Shown here piece after piece: positions 20,701 through 29,396 of a stretch of 64,000 nucleotides of DNA. Source of the stretch: Rhodococcoides fascians A25f (GTDB lineage Bacteria; Actinomycetota; Actinomycetes; Mycobacteriales; Mycobacteriaceae); contig NZ_CP049744.1 of the NCBI RefSeq assembly GCF_000760935.2, positions 186,001 to 250,000 on the forward strand, in the 5' to 3' direction. Each line of letters starts with the position of its first letter. Positions within the stretch are counted from its first letter, which is position 1. The notes under the pieces were generated by a model. It saw only the letters and a list, made by a program, of their open reading frames with translations. It did not search any database and was not told where the DNA came from. The position numbers and the translations under genes were made by a program.

Positions 20701-21018
20701 CACCAAATAGATGGTCAGCAACCACCACGCAATTCTCTTTCGACTCGCCAACGCCGCCGCCAGCAGCCCGACAACGAGCGCCCAGGACAAACTCGTATCC
20801 GGCGCATCGAAGTAGTACCTGTCGACGTATTCGCGAGGGGCGTGAACGAGATAGCGAAGAGTCGGCGACAGACTCCACAGAAACAACGCCGCCGCGAACA
20901 CCCCGAGCACCAGCCCCGCGATGTGCGGAACCTCGCGCAAACGACCGCGCTCGGGTGGCGAAAACGACCGGGGAACCGAGGATCCGGACCGCTCCGAGGG
21001 AACTGCTGTCGCCGTCAT
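17707..21018 (-). CDS. lysX: Bifunctional lysylphosphatidylglycerol synthase / lysyl-tRNA synthetase
   Basis: 1103 residues. The N-terminal part (about 30-230) has six to seven membrane helices, followed by the DUF2156/GNAT-like MprF catalytic domain (about 245-560) that transfers lysine from Lys-tRNA to phosphatidylglycerol. From residue 627 ([16 protein letters not shown]) a complete class II lysyl-tRNA synthetase follows: OB-fold anticodon domain, motif 2 in [15 protein letters not shown] near 856 and motif 3 [12 protein letters not shown] near 1075. LysX is typical of mycobacteria and relatives, where it gives resistance to cationic peptides. ATG 21018 has a GGGAG ribosome binding site. 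Confidence 0.96.
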   Translation of the reverse strand: MTATAVPSERSGSSVPRSFSPPERGRLREVPHIAGLVLGVFAAALFLWSLSPTLRYLVHAPREYVDRYYFDAPDTSLSWALVVGLLAAALASRKRIAWWLLTIYLVLLAITNVVEGMQDKDINSWIALAVHVVAAGLLISARKEFYTRVRRGAVWRALGVLVLGATIGTVIGWALVALFPGSLPESQTFLWAFNRVTALATVDNEQFDGRPNGFVNTALGLFGALALLGAVVTLFRSQRSSNALTGRDESALRGLLDKWGADDSLGYFATRRDKGVIFATSGKAAVTYRVEVGVCLASGDPIGNPEAWPHAISEWLDLAEKYGWTPAVMGASEIGATAYKRAGLSVLELGDEAILKTKDFNLNGREMRPVRQAVNRARKAGVVVTVRRHRDISSQEMTEIISCADAWRDTETERGFSMALGRLGDPLDGDCLLVQAVQGEKVVGVLSLVPWGRTGASLDLMRRDPASPNGVIELMVTELATGADHFGVSKISLNFAVFRAAFEEGSRIGAGPVLRIWRSMLVFFSRWWQLEALYRSNVKYLPEWEPRYLCFADNRVLPKVGIASAIAEGFLTLPTFRRASKHTGSHVAVPAALADAEDIHPDGSGPNTLADEPVPGRKRPDQVRVRMSKLERLRNEGIEGYPVAYPPTHTVGDAAASPQGTTVRIAGRILRIRDYGSVSFAVIRDWSSDIQVLFDRERVGDRIEEFDTDFDLGDLIEVSGTIGYSRRGELSLLATEWRMNAKCLHPLPDKYRGLTDPEARVRQRYVDLAINRDARSLLIARSNVVKSLRDSLGERGYMEVETPILQQVHGGANAAPFVTHINAYNLDLYLRIAPELYLKRLCVGGMEKVFEIGRVFRNEGADFKHNPEFTILEAYEAHSDYERAMVLCRELIQRAAVAAHGREIILRPDGPNGEMIEIDISGEWPVKTLHGAVAEKLGVPVEPETPLEELQRLCDENDIPYEKSWDAGALAQGMYEHLVEDYTEFPTFYKDFPTSMSPLTRPHRSIPGVAEKWDLVAWGVELGTAYSELTDPVDQRQRLTEQSLLAAGGDEEAMSLDEDFLQALEHGMPPTGGLGMGVDRVVMLITGGSIRETLAFPLAKPRQ

Positions 21019-21321
21019 ATCTCACTCCCGAAGTCAGAATGCACCTATGCAAGGTAGACGGTATCCCCGTCAGCCCCGAGTCAGGCGACGGATTCCCACC
21101 CCGCTCGCCACTCAATGTGACCGACGGTGGCCTTTTCGACGGTCAATGTCACATCGAGTGGCCCCTGACTCCCGACTGGACGCCGATTGTGGGATCACCA
21201 TCGCCCGGTGCGGCATCGGAGGGTCAGGCGTTTGTCCACAGGGTGTGAGTTATCCACAGCCCAGCACGTTCACCGTCGTTTAGTGAGATTGCGCCCGTGC
21301 GGGCAGAGCACCATCAGGGGT
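21019..21321. other. 303-bp divergent intergenic region
   Basis: Lies between lysX (minus) and the AbiEi/DUF559-like gene (plus). It contains palindromic repeat copy 2 (21109-21160) and presumably both promoters. No small gene or RNA is evident. Confidence 0.6.
21109..21160 (-). repeat. 52-bp palindromic element, copy 2 (inverted orientation)
   Basis: Read on the minus strand: left end CACTCGATGTGACA, core GAAAAGGCCACC, right end GGTCACATTGAGTG. It is the only copy with its core on the minus strand. It sits 91 bases upstream of lysX. Confidence 0.92.
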
Positions 21322-22305
21322 ATGAAGCGGGGCGGCGCAAAGATCGATGCGAAGGTGATCGCGGCTGCGTCGGACCGTGGATTGGTGCGGACGTCGCATC
21401 TGCTGGAGCTCGGGGTGGCGTCGAAGACAATTGTTCGACGCACCCTGCCCGACGGCATCTGGTCTCGGGCGCTGCCCGGACTGGTGTTCTTGAAGAACCG
21501 GTCGTTGACGCCGATGGAACGAGCGACTGCAGTGTCGATCTACTGCGGACGCGATGCCGTGATCAGCGGTCGGGCCGGGTTGGCGTTGCATGGATTGGGG
21601 TCGGCCGGGTCGTTCGATGAAACGTTTGCACTCATTCCCGAGTCGCAGCATCGCAAGTCCGTGGGTTTCGCAGCGGTGGAGCGTACGTGGCGGATGCCGA
21701 CCCCGGAGATCAAGTCGGGGCTGCGCGTCGCGCCGGTTGTTCGGTGCCTGTGCGATGCGGTTCGGCGGATGAGGAATACCGAACAGTGCATGGGTCTGAT
21801 TGCGAGCGTCGTTCAGCGGGGAGCGGCCACCGTGGACGCGATCATGAAGGAACTCGACGCCGGCAGCACCCGAGGGACTGCGATGCCCCGGCGAGTGTTG
21901 CGGGAACTGGCTGCGGGCGCACATTCTGTGGCCGAAGCCCAAGCCCAGAAGCTGTATCGACGCAGCGGACTTCCGGCGATGCAACACAACGTGGCTGTCT
22001 ACGACGCGCAGGGAAAATTTCTCTTGATCGCCGACAATTGGCTCGACGACGTTGCATTGGACTGGGAGATCGACTCGCTCGAGTACCACCTGTCGCCAAC
22101 GGCCCACAGAGCGACTGTGGAGAGACGCGAGCGAGCGCAGAACGCCGGCCTCATCGTGGTGACACACCTTCCGAGCGACATACGCGACGATCCGGAACGG
22201 GTGCTGTCGGACCTGCGGTCACGTTACGAGCAGGCCAAAGCACGGGAGCGTCCCAACGTCAGGGTGCGCCCGACACCGGACCGGACCTACCGACGATCCG
22301 GCTGA
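21322..22305 (+). CDS. AbiEi-antitoxin-like / DUF559-like protein
   Basis: 327 residues. The N-terminus (LVRTSHLLELGVASKTIVRRTLPDGIWSRALPGLV, residues about 17-52) resembles the AbiEi winged-helix antitoxin domain. The C-terminus (ADNWLDDVALDWEIDSLEYH, about 232-251) resembles the PD-(D/E)XK/Vsr-like DUF559 core D...E.D. Many actinobacterial genomes carry several such orphan proteins with no adjacent AbiEii toxin, and none is seen here. The role, nuclease or regulator, is not established. ATG 21322 begins the conserved domain; the frame is open upstream to 21187 without family support. Confidence 0.7.
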   Translation: MKRGGAKIDAKVIAAASDRGLVRTSHLLELGVASKTIVRRTLPDGIWSRALPGLVFLKNRSLTPMERATAVSIYCGRDAVISGRAGLALHGLGSAGSFDETFALIPESQHRKSVGFAAVERTWRMPTPEIKSGLRVAPVVRCLCDAVRRMRNTEQCMGLIASVVQRGAATVDAIMKELDAGSTRGTAMPRRVLRELAAGAHSVAEAQAQKLYRRSGLPAMQHNVAVYDAQGKFLLIADNWLDDVALDWEIDSLEYHLSPTAHRATVERRERAQNAGLIVVTHLPSDIRDDPERVLSDLRSRYEQAKARERPNVRVRPTPDRTYRRSG

Positions 22306-22841
22306 TACACCCACACCATGTGTCGGCCGGTTTCGGATGCCGCCGCGATCGATCGATGCTCGATGCGGTCCAGGGCGAAACCGAGCCTCTCGGGTACGGC
22401 CTGGCTCCTCGAATTCGCTGCATCGCAATGGATTTCGACCCGCGTGATGCCGTCGAGTTCGAGTGCCTCCCGCACGAGCGCCGCGGTCGCCTCCGTCATC
22501 ACTCCACGTCCTTCGGCCTCGGCGTCGAGCCAGTACCCCAATTCGATTCCGTGCGGACCGATTCTGCGATGCATACCGATCTTGCCCATGAAGGACCCGT
22601 CGACCAGGTCGAAGATCCCGTAGTCGAACATCTCGCCGGCGTCCCATTGCTCACGCGCGTCTGCGATACGAGCAACCTGCGTAGCGACCTGGGCAGATTC
22701 ATCCGTCACCCACCCCATCCACGGAAGTAGCCGCGTGTGATTGCGAGCGATCGCATCGGCAACGATGACGGAATCGTGCGCCGACTCACGACGAATCACG
22801 AGGCGTTCGGTCTCGATCCAATCGGGAGGCGCAGCGACCAT
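22287..22841 (-). CDS. GNAT N-acetyltransferase (RimJ/RimL-like)
   Basis: 184 residues. The fold is recognisable from ETERLVIRRESAHDS, GIFDLVDGSFMGKIGMH, ELGYWLDAEAEGRGVMTEA (acetyl-CoA-binding motif A) and the CDAANSRSQAVPERLGFALD helix typical of RimJ/RimL-type enzymes, which acetylate protein N-termini or small amines. The ATG at 22841 fits; an upstream in-frame start at 22946 would be created by repeat copy 3 and is rejected. It overlaps the convergent AbiEi-like gene by 19 bases. Confidence 0.86.
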   Translation of the reverse strand: MVAAPPDWIETERLVIRRESAHDSVIVADAIARNHTRLLPWMGWVTDESAQVATQVARIADAREQWDAGEMFDYGIFDLVDGSFMGKIGMHRRIGPHGIELGYWLDAEAEGRGVMTEATAALVREALELDGITRVEIHCDAANSRSQAVPERLGFALDRIEHRSIAAASETGRHMVWVYQPDRR

Positions 22842-22912
22842 AGTGATCAGTCTGACGACTGCGAGGCATATCGGCGAACGAATTTCGTTGCACGTTCGTC
22901 CGCTGTCCTGTC

Positions 22913-22964
22913 CACTCGATGTGTCATCGACGGTCGAAAAGGCCACCGGATGTCACATTGAGTG
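22913..22964 (+). repeat. 52-bp palindromic element, copy 3
   Basis: Left end CACTCGATGTGTCA, core GAAAAGGCCACC, right end TGTCACATTGAGTG. GTC flanks both outer ends (as GTCC on the left and GGAC on the right). It lies between the GNAT gene start and the PPOX gene end. Confidence 0.92.
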
Positions 22965-22981
22965 GACGAGCCGATCGCGTG

Positions 22982-23401
22982 TCAGGAAGCGGACCAGGAT
23001 CGCCAGGACAGTTTTTCGATAATGATCACCGGGCCCTCAGGTCTGTTGTTCTTGTATTGACTGTATTTCGCGACCAGGGCGTCTATGGCCGCTGTGCCGT
23101 CGGTGCTGGAGGATTCGGCGATGTGGGCGTTTCCGTCGGCGCGGATCCACCAGAGTTGGGACCAGTCGTCGGTGTAGTGGTCGACGATGAGGCTGACGGC
23201 GGAGTCGGCGCGGATGTTGTCCAGTCGCTGGAGTTTCTGGGTGGTTTTGGGCTTCCAGTCGATGGCGGTGACGATGCGGTCGCCGGTGTCCGTGACGGCG
23301 AACACGATCGGTACCAGGTGTGGTGTGCCGTCGGGGTTGATGGTGGAGAGCTGAGCTCGGGGTGCGTCGGTGAAGCGCTGAACTTCGTTGTCGATCTTCA
23401 C
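22982..23401 (-). CDS. PPOX-class F420-dependent flavoprotein (TIGR03668-like)
   Basis: 139 residues, split beta-barrel. Motifs include APRAQLSTINPDGTPHLVPIVFAV, the DWKPKTTQKLQRLDNIRADS segment and the conserved HYTDDWSQLWWIRADG. This matches the family often annotated as Rv0121c-like F420-binding oxidoreductases. The substrate is unknown. It lies 15 bases downstream of the GGDEF-EAL gene on the same strand and is probably in the same transcript. Confidence 0.87.
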   Translation of the reverse strand: MKIDNEVQRFTDAPRAQLSTINPDGTPHLVPIVFAVTDTGDRIVTAIDWKPKTTQKLQRLDNIRADSAVSLIVDHYTDDWSQLWWIRADGNAHIAESSSTDGTAAIDALVAKYSQYKNNRPEGPVIIIEKLSWRSWSAS

Positions 23402-23416
23402 GTTCGGTTCCTCGGG

Positions 23417-24766
23417 TTATGCGGATTCGCTGTGGGTGCTGTGTCGGGCGATGAATTGTTCGAGTGCCGCACTGGACATGGGGCGTCCGAGCAGGTGTCC
23501 TTGGCCGAACGTTACGCCCATGTCGGTGCAGATCTGGAGTTGTTCCGCGGTCTCGATTCCCTCGATGACGGTGTCTTTGCCGAGGGTGGACGTGACGTCG
23601 ACGAGGGCGGTACACAGCGTGGTCATGGCGCGGCGCCGGTGCAGGTTGTCGCTGTCGAGGTGTTGGGTGAGAGATTTGTCGATCTTGAGGATGTCGACGG
23701 GAAGGGTAGCGAGTCGCTCGAGGGAGGAGAAGCCGCTGCCGAAATCGTCGATGGCGATGAGAACGCCGTGGCGTTGGACGTCGCGAAGTTGGTAGTGCAC
23801 TGCATCGAGATCGTGCAGTGTCTGCGATTCGGCGAGTTCGAGCGCAAGCCGTCCGGGTTCGATGCGATAGGTGTCGACGATGTCGATGACGTCCGTGGCG
23901 AGGGTTCCGGTGGCGAAGTGTGCCGGGCTGACGTTCACCCCGATCTGGAGGTGGATGTCGCGGGCCTGCCAATCGGCTATCGTGCCCGCGACCTCGGCGA
24001 TGATCCACATGCTCAGTGGGACGATGAGGTCGGCGTCTTCGGCGAGGGGTATGAAGGTATCGGGCATCAGCAGGCCGAGTTCGGGGTGGTTCCATCGGAT
24101 GAGCGCTTCCGCGCCGACCACGGTTCCCGTCGCCAGTTCGACGATGGGCTGATAGGCCATCGTCAGCTCACGCTCGACCATGGCGACGCCGCGGAGCCGT
24201 TCGATGAGTTCCAGTCGGGTGCGGTTGGTGTTGTGCAACTCGTCGGTGAAGACGTGATGCTTGTTTCGCCCGACGGCCTTCGCTGCGTGCATCGCTGCGG
24301 TGGCATTGTGAACCAATTGCGTTGCGCTGATGTCTGTGTCGGTACTGGAGGCGACTCCGACGCTGGCCGTGAGGGTCAGTTGCCGATTGCCGAGCTCGAA
24401 GGCGGGCTCGAAGATGCTCGCGAATCCCGCGGCCATTGCCCGGGCGGCGATGGAGTGGCATCGGCGTGCGATGACGACGAATTCGTCGCCGGCGAGTCGG
24501 CCGATGGTGTCGCCGGGGCGCAGAGACGCGGTGAGTCGGTCGGCGATCATGCACAGCAGTTCGTCACCTTGGGCCGGCCCGAGTGCGTCGTTGAATTCTC
24601 GGAATCCATCGATGTCGACCAGCAGGACGCTGAAGTGGCGGTCCGAGCTCCGGCAATCGAATTCTGCGGTGATGAGGGCAAGAATCTCGTCACGGCTCGC
24701 AAGTCCGGTCAGCGCATCGTGGCGGGCGGCGACATGACGGGGCGGCGCGTCGTGCTCTCGGCTCAC
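23417..24766 (-). CDS. GGDEF-EAL cyclic-di-GMP enzyme
   Basis: 449 residues, soluble, without a sensor domain or membrane segment. The GGDEF domain (about 15-175) has AGDEF in place of GGDEF, a substitution that some active cyclases tolerate. The EAL domain (about 195-440) has EAL in GAEALIRW, the NVSP asparagine, the ELAES glutamate, DDFGSGFSS, the LKIDKS lysine and EGIET, so phosphodiesterase residues look complete. It should make and/or degrade cyclic-di-GMP; which activity dominates cannot be told from sequence. Confidence 0.9.
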   Translation of the reverse strand: MSREHDAPPRHVAARHDALTGLASRDEILALITAEFDCRSSDRHFSVLLVDIDGFREFNDALGPAQGDELLCMIADRLTASLRPGDTIGRLAGDEFVVIARRCHSIAARAMAAGFASIFEPAFELGNRQLTLTASVGVASSTDTDISATQLVHNATAAMHAAKAVGRNKHHVFTDELHNTNRTRLELIERLRGVAMVERELTMAYQPIVELATGTVVGAEALIRWNHPELGLLMPDTFIPLAEDADLIVPLSMWIIAEVAGTIADWQARDIHLQIGVNVSPAHFATGTLATDVIDIVDTYRIEPGRLALELAESQTLHDLDAVHYQLRDVQRHGVLIAIDDFGSGFSSLERLATLPVDILKIDKSLTQHLDSDNLHRRRAMTTLCTALVDVTSTLGKDTVIEGIETAEQLQICTDMGVTFGQGHLLGRPMSSAALEQFIARHSTHSESA

Positions 24767-24872
24767 TGTTCCCCCTCATGGCCGGATAGCCACAACGGAT
24801 ACTAGCTGAGAGTTTGCTTTAACGCTATAAACCGGGGACATCCCCTTTTTATGACCTATTAGATCACGCTGT

Positions 24873-25949
24873 TCACGGTTTGTGGCCCGTTTCGGCTCCT
24901 GTCGAGCCTCGTTCTTCGACCTTCCAGGCCGCGGCGTCCACGGAGTCGTCGAGCCCGAGTGCCCACCGAGCCGCCGAGCGTCCCTGGTCGAACAAGGACT
25001 GCGCCACCGTGGTCAACCCCGCGGCCGCTGCAGCGCTGGAGTCGTCCCATCCAGTGACGGCCAGCCGTGATGGAATCTCGACACCGGACGCCGCTGCAGC
25101 GTCGAGAGCTCCGAGTGCGAGTTCGTCGCTCATCACGAGCAAGGTGTCGATGACGTTGTCCTGCAACAACAGTCGCGCGGCGCGATCACCCTCTGCGCGC
25201 GCGTTGTGGGTGGTGAACAGAGTCGGCACCGTCGACCAGTCGATACCCACGCGCAGGCACGCGTCGCGATAACCGTCCAGTCGAGCGCGCGTCACCGGCA
25301 TCGAGGCGGCCGACGGGTCCGCGCCGCGTACGACGGTCGACGTGCGTAGCGAATCGGGTCGAAGGGCCACGATCGCCGGGTGTAGTCGGTCCTTCAGCGC
25401 AACAGTGGCCACGGCGTCGGCCGCTGCGCGGTCGTCGATGGTGATCCACTCCAGACCCGGATGGTCGGGCCCACCCTGGATGCACGTCGGACGGCCGGTG
25501 TCGACGAGTACGTCGAGGAGGGGGTCGGCGATCTCGGTGGTCCACACCACGTATCCGTCGACCTGGGCGTCACGGATTCGAGCAATATCCTTGTCGCGAT
25601 GCAGGTTCGGAAGCATCACGAGCGCGGTGTCGGCGTCGAGACACGCGTCGGCGATACCCGACAGGAAGCGTCGAGCCTGCGGATCCTCGAAGGCATAGGT
25701 CAGCTTTTCTCCGAGTACGACGCCGATGCTGTTGTGCTTGCCGCTCCGCAACGAGCGGGCCGCGCGGTTGGGACCGGTGTAACCGAGATGCGCCGCTGCT
25801 GCGTGGACGCGGTCCTTGGTGGTCTCCGAAACGCGGTTCGGTTGGTTGTAGGTGTACGACACGCTCATGGTGGAGACGCCTGCCGCCGCGGCGACGTCCG
25901 CCATGGTCACCCGAGTGTTCACCGGGCAACTGTAGCGCGATACCGCCAT
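24873..25949 (-). CDS. LacI-family transcriptional repressor
   Basis: 358 residues from ATG 25949. The N-terminal LacI helix-turn-helix (VTMADVAAAAGVSTMSVSYT and the hinge TKDRVHAAAAHLGY) is followed by a periplasmic-binding-like effector domain with SIGVVLGE, WITIDDRAAADAV and VTGWDDS. ATG 25949 is preferred over GTG 25922 because it lies 8 bases after a -10-like TATCGT within the shared operator, mirroring the divergent gene. The effector is probably a sugar or nucleoside. It likely represses itself and the adjacent MFS gene. Confidence 0.88.
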   Translation of the reverse strand: MAVSRYSCPVNTRVTMADVAAAAGVSTMSVSYTYNQPNRVSETTKDRVHAAAAHLGYTGPNRAARSLRSGKHNSIGVVLGEKLTYAFEDPQARRFLSGIADACLDADTALVMLPNLHRDKDIARIRDAQVDGYVVWTTEIADPLLDVLVDTGRPTCIQGGPDHPGLEWITIDDRAAADAVATVALKDRLHPAIVALRPDSLRTSTVVRGADPSAASMPVTRARLDGYRDACLRVGIDWSTVPTLFTTHNARAEGDRAARLLLQDNVIDTLLVMSDELALGALDAAAASGVEIPSRLAVTGWDDSSAAAAAGLTTVAQSLFDQGRSAARWALGLDDSVDAAAWKVEERGSTGAETGHKP

Positions 25950-25972
25950 GTTGTGTAACGATACACAGCATG
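25947..25972. promoter_or_regulatory. Symmetric LacI-type operator spanning both divergent starts
   Basis: The core palindrome TGTGTA-ACGA-TACACA (25952-25967) is extended on both sides to CATG and CATG, so the ATG of the LacI gene and the ATG of the MFS gene sit at mirror positions 10.5 bases from the centre. A -10-like hexamer (TATCGT minus, TAACGA plus) lies 8 bases before each ATG, which suggests leaderless transcripts controlled by one repressor site. Confidence 0.75.
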
Positions 25973-27169
25973 TCGTCACCACTACCGAAGCTTCTCGTGC
26001 TCGCCGCGGCCGCCTTCATCTACGTCACGGCGGAAACCCTGCCCGTGGGCTTGCTCCCGGAGATATCCGGCGATCTCGGTGTCAGCGAAGCGGCCGTCGG
26101 GCTCCTGCTGACCTTCTACGCCTACGGCGTCGCTGTGATGACGATGCCGCTGATCAGGTTCGTGCGCGAGTGGCCACGTCGCCGAGTCGTCGTGATCACC
26201 GTTGCCGCGCTGGCACTCTCGCAACTGCTCTCCGCAGTGTCCGTCGGCTATCCGATGTTGGTGATCTCGCGAATGCTCTGTGCCGCAACGCACGGCATAT
26301 TCTGGGCCGTCGTTGCGCCCGTCGCAGCGTCGCTGGCGTTACCCGGCAAGCAGGGCAAGGCCATCGCCACGGTATACGCGGGCACCTCGTTGGCATTGGT
26401 TGCCGGCAATCCGCTCACCGCTGCCCTGGGTCAATGGCTCGGATGGCGCACCGCTGCAACGATTCTCGGGATAGTCGCGGCTGCCATCGCGGTGGCGCTG
26501 TATTTCGTACTTCCCTCCCTGCCGGTCAGCCGCACGGTTTCGGACAAAAAAACGACACCGCGGGTGCTCGACGGCACCCTGGCGATTCTGTGTGGTGTGA
26601 CGTTTCTGGCCGTCCTCGGTCATTTCGCCGCGTACACCTATTTCGCTCTGATCGTCGATCGGGCAATCGGTTCGGCCGGAACCACACTGACGCTGATGTT
26701 GATGCTGTACGGCCTGTTCGGAGTGGTCGGCATCTGGGTGATCGGCAGAACGTACGACCGTTGGCCCCGTCACTCCACCATCGCTGCCCTCGGTGCAGTT
26801 GCCGTCGCGGTGGCGATTCTGTGGTGCACGCTCAGTGGAGCACCGGGCAGCTTCGCCGTGTTCGCCGTCGTGGCCATCGCGTTGTGGGGGCTGGCATTCA
26901 CCACGCTCCCGGTGTGCATTCAATCTGCGGTGGTGCGGGCGGCACCGGCCGACGCGGACAAGGCGTCGGCGATCTACGTGGTCGCGTTCCAACTGGCCAT
27001 CGCCACCGGCGCCCTGGTGGGCGGTGTCGTCGTCGATGTCAGTGGCATCGTGGCCGTCACCGCTGCTGCAACGGTCCTGGTTGCCGGCGCCCTGGCGGTG
27101 GTTCTACTGGCGCGCAACACTTTCCCGCGAGCCCACGCACAGGAGCCGGTGACAGCAGCGACACGCTGA
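25970..27169 (+). CDS. MFS exporter, sugar/purine efflux (DHA1) type
   Basis: 399 residues with twelve membrane segments. The N-terminal TAETLPVGLLPEISGDLGVS stretch and the following helix match the SotB/AraJ/PbuE group that exports sugars or purine bases. No ribosome binding site precedes ATG 25970, because the preceding bases are the operator; translation is probably leaderless. Its control by the divergent LacI-family protein suggests a sugar- or nucleoside-like substrate. The gene ends just before the cobalamin riboswitch and is a separate unit. Confidence 0.87.
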   Translation: MSSPLPKLLVLAAAAFIYVTAETLPVGLLPEISGDLGVSEAAVGLLLTFYAYGVAVMTMPLIRFVREWPRRRVVVITVAALALSQLLSAVSVGYPMLVISRMLCAATHGIFWAVVAPVAASLALPGKQGKAIATVYAGTSLALVAGNPLTAALGQWLGWRTAATILGIVAAAIAVALYFVLPSLPVSRTVSDKKTTPRVLDGTLAILCGVTFLAVLGHFAAYTYFALIVDRAIGSAGTTLTLMLMLYGLFGVVGIWVIGRTYDRWPRHSTIAALGAVAVAVAILWCTLSGAPGSFAVFAVVAIALWGLAFTTLPVCIQSAVVRAAPADADKASAIYVVAFQLAIATGALVGGVVVDVSGIVAVTAAATVLVAGALAVVLLARNTFPRAHAQEPVTAATR

Positions 27170-27194
27170 CCGTTGCGGTACCCCGCACGATAGG

Positions 27195-27295
27195 GTCAGC
27201 ACGCGACGAACGAGGGAATCCGGTGCAATTCCGGAGCTGGCGCGCAACGGTGACGGGTGAGAGCTCGAAGTCCGAATGCTCGGACGTCGTGATTC
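27195..27295 (+). ncRNA. Cobalamin riboswitch (approximate limits)
   Basis: The conserved adenosylcobalamin riboswitch core is clear: GGGAATCCGGTGCAATTCCGG at 27214-27234 (in part GGGAAxCCGGTGxAAxTCCGG), then CTG, and CGCGCAACGGTGA at 27241-27253, followed by a GAAGTCCGAATGC stem region in place of the usual B12-box 3' side. It lies 50-150 bases upstream of the B12-type uptake operon. The outer P1 ends are approximate. Confidence 0.9.
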
Positions 27296-27345
27296 ACCTC
27301 CATCCGCGGCTCCGCGACACGAGCCCTCAGCAGGAAGCTCTGACG

Positions 27346-28374
27346 ATGCGCACCACTCTCGCCGTCCTAGGCGCTGTCTCCATCCTTGTTCTCGCCGGTT
27401 GTTCGTCCGCGGCGACCACCGACGCGGCCACTCCGACGACCGGCACTTATCCGCTGACCATCGAGAATTGCGGCCGCGAGGTCGTCGTCGACGCACCGCC
27501 GCAACGCGCAGTGTCGCTGAATCAGAGCTCGACGGAAATCCTCCTCTCCCTGGGACTGGCCGACCGAATGGTGGGCACCGCCACGTGGACGGACCCGGTT
27601 CGCTCCGATCTCGAAGCGGACAACGCGAAGGTTCCGAGACTGGCCGACAACAAGCCGTCACTCGAGGTCGTGCTGGACACCGAGCCCGATTTCGTGTCTG
27701 CCTCCTTCGGCGGGACCCTCGGTCCGGGGGGTGTCGCCGACCGAAGCCAGTTCGATCGACTCGGTGTACCGAACTACCTCTCACCGACCGACTGCAACGG
27801 AAAGACCGACGAGAGCGTCAATTCCGACGGTGCTCGCACCCGGCCGCTCGAGATCGAGACCGTCTATCAGGAGATCCGAGACCTGGCGGCGATCTTCGAC
27901 GTGCGCGACCGCGGTGAGCGCTTCGTCAGCGAGCTGCAGGACCGCTTCGCGAAGGCTTCCGGTGCGGTCGACGCCTCGGGTACGACGTTGGCGTACTGGT
28001 TCGCCGACACCGACACCCCCTACATGGCGGGGTGCTGCGGGTCGTCGGGCATCATCACCAATTCTGTCGGCGCCGAGAACATCTACTCCGACACCACCGA
28101 CGAATGGCCCCAGGTCAATTGGGAGAGTGTTCTCGACCGCAATCCGACGGCGCTCGTTCTCGCGGATCTGAGCCGTCGCAGCATCGCAGGAGATGCCCTC
28201 GACAGCAAGATCGAGTTCCTCGAATCGAATGCCGTCACGAGCCGTCTGACGGCCGTCGAGAACAAGCGCTACATCGTCGTCAACGGTGCCGACCTCAACC
28301 CGTCGATTCGTACCGTCGACGGAGTCGAGAAAGTGGCTGCAGCTCTGAAGAATTGGGGACTGACCACCCGATGA
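27346..28374 (+). CDS. Cobalamin-type ABC transporter substrate-binding lipoprotein (BtuF-like)
   Basis: 342 residues. A lipoprotein signal peptide ends at LVLAGC, with Cys20 the acylation site. The body is the class III (Fe3+-siderophore/B12) binding fold: RAVSLNQSSTEILLSLGLADRMVG, EVVLDTEPDFVSAS, and a long connecting helix. AGGAAG precedes ATG 27346. The cobalamin riboswitch upstream argues for vitamin B12 or a corrinoid as ligand, rather than iron-siderophore, which this fold also serves. The stop overlaps the permease start (ATGA). Confidence 0.88.
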   Translation: MRTTLAVLGAVSILVLAGCSSAATTDAATPTTGTYPLTIENCGREVVVDAPPQRAVSLNQSSTEILLSLGLADRMVGTATWTDPVRSDLEADNAKVPRLADNKPSLEVVLDTEPDFVSASFGGTLGPGGVADRSQFDRLGVPNYLSPTDCNGKTDESVNSDGARTRPLEIETVYQEIRDLAAIFDVRDRGERFVSELQDRFAKASGAVDASGTTLAYWFADTDTPYMAGCCGSSGIITNSVGAENIYSDTTDEWPQVNWESVLDRNPTALVLADLSRRSIAGDALDSKIEFLESNAVTSRLTAVENKRYIVVNGADLNPSIRTVDGVEKVAAALKNWGLTTR

Positions 28375-29396
28375 CCCGAACCGATCGCGGGTTGTTGATC
28401 CCGCTTCTGCTCGGTGGTTGTGCGGTGTTGGTGCTGTCGATCGGGGTGGCCGTGACGATCGGCCCGGCGTCGGTGTCGGTATCCGATGTGTATCGAGTGA
28501 TACTGGGGCACATCGGTATCGGGACGGCGGAGGTCAGTCGCATCGAGGACGGCATCGTCTGGGAGCTGCGGCTGCCCAGGACGTTGCTCGCCGCCGTGTG
28601 TGGCGCCGGACTGGCGCTGTGCGGCGCAATCATGCAGTCGCTGCTGCGCAATCCCCTGGCCGACCCGTTCGTCTTGGGAATTTCGTCGGGAGCGTCCACC
28701 GGCGCCGTCGTCGTAGCTGTGCTCGGAGTCGGCGGCGGCGCACTGTCACTGTCGACCGGAGCGTTCGCGGGTGCGCTGCTCTCGTTCGTCCTGGTGATGC
28801 TGCTCGCCGCCGGAGCGGGCGGTGGGAACGACCGCGTCGTACTGGCGGGAGTGGCTGGCACACAATTGTTCTCGGCCCTGACGTCGTTCATCGTCATCTC
28901 TTCGGCCGATGCCGAGCAGACTCGTGGGGTGCTGTTCTGGCTGCTCGGCTCCCTGAGCGGTGCCGACTGGACGGACGTGGCACTGTGCGGTGCGGTCACG
29001 CTGTTGGGGATGACGGTGTGCCTGTTCAACACCTCTGCCCTCGACGCCTTCACGTTCGGGCACGACGCGGCCGCATCTCTCGGCGTTCCGGTGAAATGGG
29101 TGCGAATCCTGTTGCTGGTCATCACTGCATTGATCACCGCCGCCCTCGTCAGCGCGGCAGGGGCAATCGGCTTCGTGGGGCTGGTCCTCCCGCATGCCGC
29201 CCGCTTTCTCGTCGGGGCGCGGCACCGTCGACTATTGCCGACGACGGTGGTCATCGGCGCCATCTTCATGGTTTGGGTCGACACCATTGCCCGAACAGTG
29301 TTCGCACCCCAGGAAATTCCCGTGGGAGTGGTCACTGCACTGATCGGAGTGCCTGCCTTCGCCCTCATTCTGTTCCGGCTCAGGAGATCCCGATGA
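28371..29396 (+). CDS. FecCD-family permease (BtuC-like)
   Basis: 341 residues with about ten membrane helices. The family landmarks are ELRLPRTLLAAVCGAGLALCGAIMQSLLRNPLADPFVLGISSGA near residues 65-108 and GAIGFVGLVLPHAARFLVG near 262-280, the latter contacting the ATPase. It forms the membrane channel of the B12/corrinoid importer. ATG 28371 overlaps the upstream stop by 4 bases, and its own stop overlaps the ATPase start the same way, so the three genes are translationally coupled. Confidence 0.92.
   Translation: MTRTDRGLLIPLLLGGCAVLVLSIGVAVTIGPASVSVSDVYRVILGHIGIGTAEVSRIEDGIVWELRLPRTLLAAVCGAGLALCGAIMQSLLRNPLADPFVLGISSGASTGAVVVAVLGVGGGALSLSTGAFAGALLSFVLVMLLAAGAGGGNDRVVLAGVAGTQLFSALTSFIVISSADAEQTRGVLFWLLGSLSGADWTDVALCGAVTLLGMTVCLFNTSALDAFTFGHDAAASLGVPVKWVRILLLVITALITAALVSAAGAIGFVGLVLPHAARFLVGARHRRLLPTTVVIGAIFMVWVDTIARTVFAPQEIPVGVVTALIGVPAFALILFRLRRSR

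Noticed and set aside
22842..22946. Longer start for the GNAT gene reaching repeat copy 3
   Set aside because: The extra residues come from the repeat and intergenic DNA and have no family support.
22919..24805. Long plus-strand frame over the PPOX and GGDEF-EAL genes
   Set aside because: It is a shadow of two confident minus-strand genes and begins inside repeat copy 3.
25948..28374. Single 808-codon frame joining the MFS region and the B12-binding protein
   Set aside because: Its first part is out of frame with the clear MFS protein; the true lipoprotein starts at 27346.
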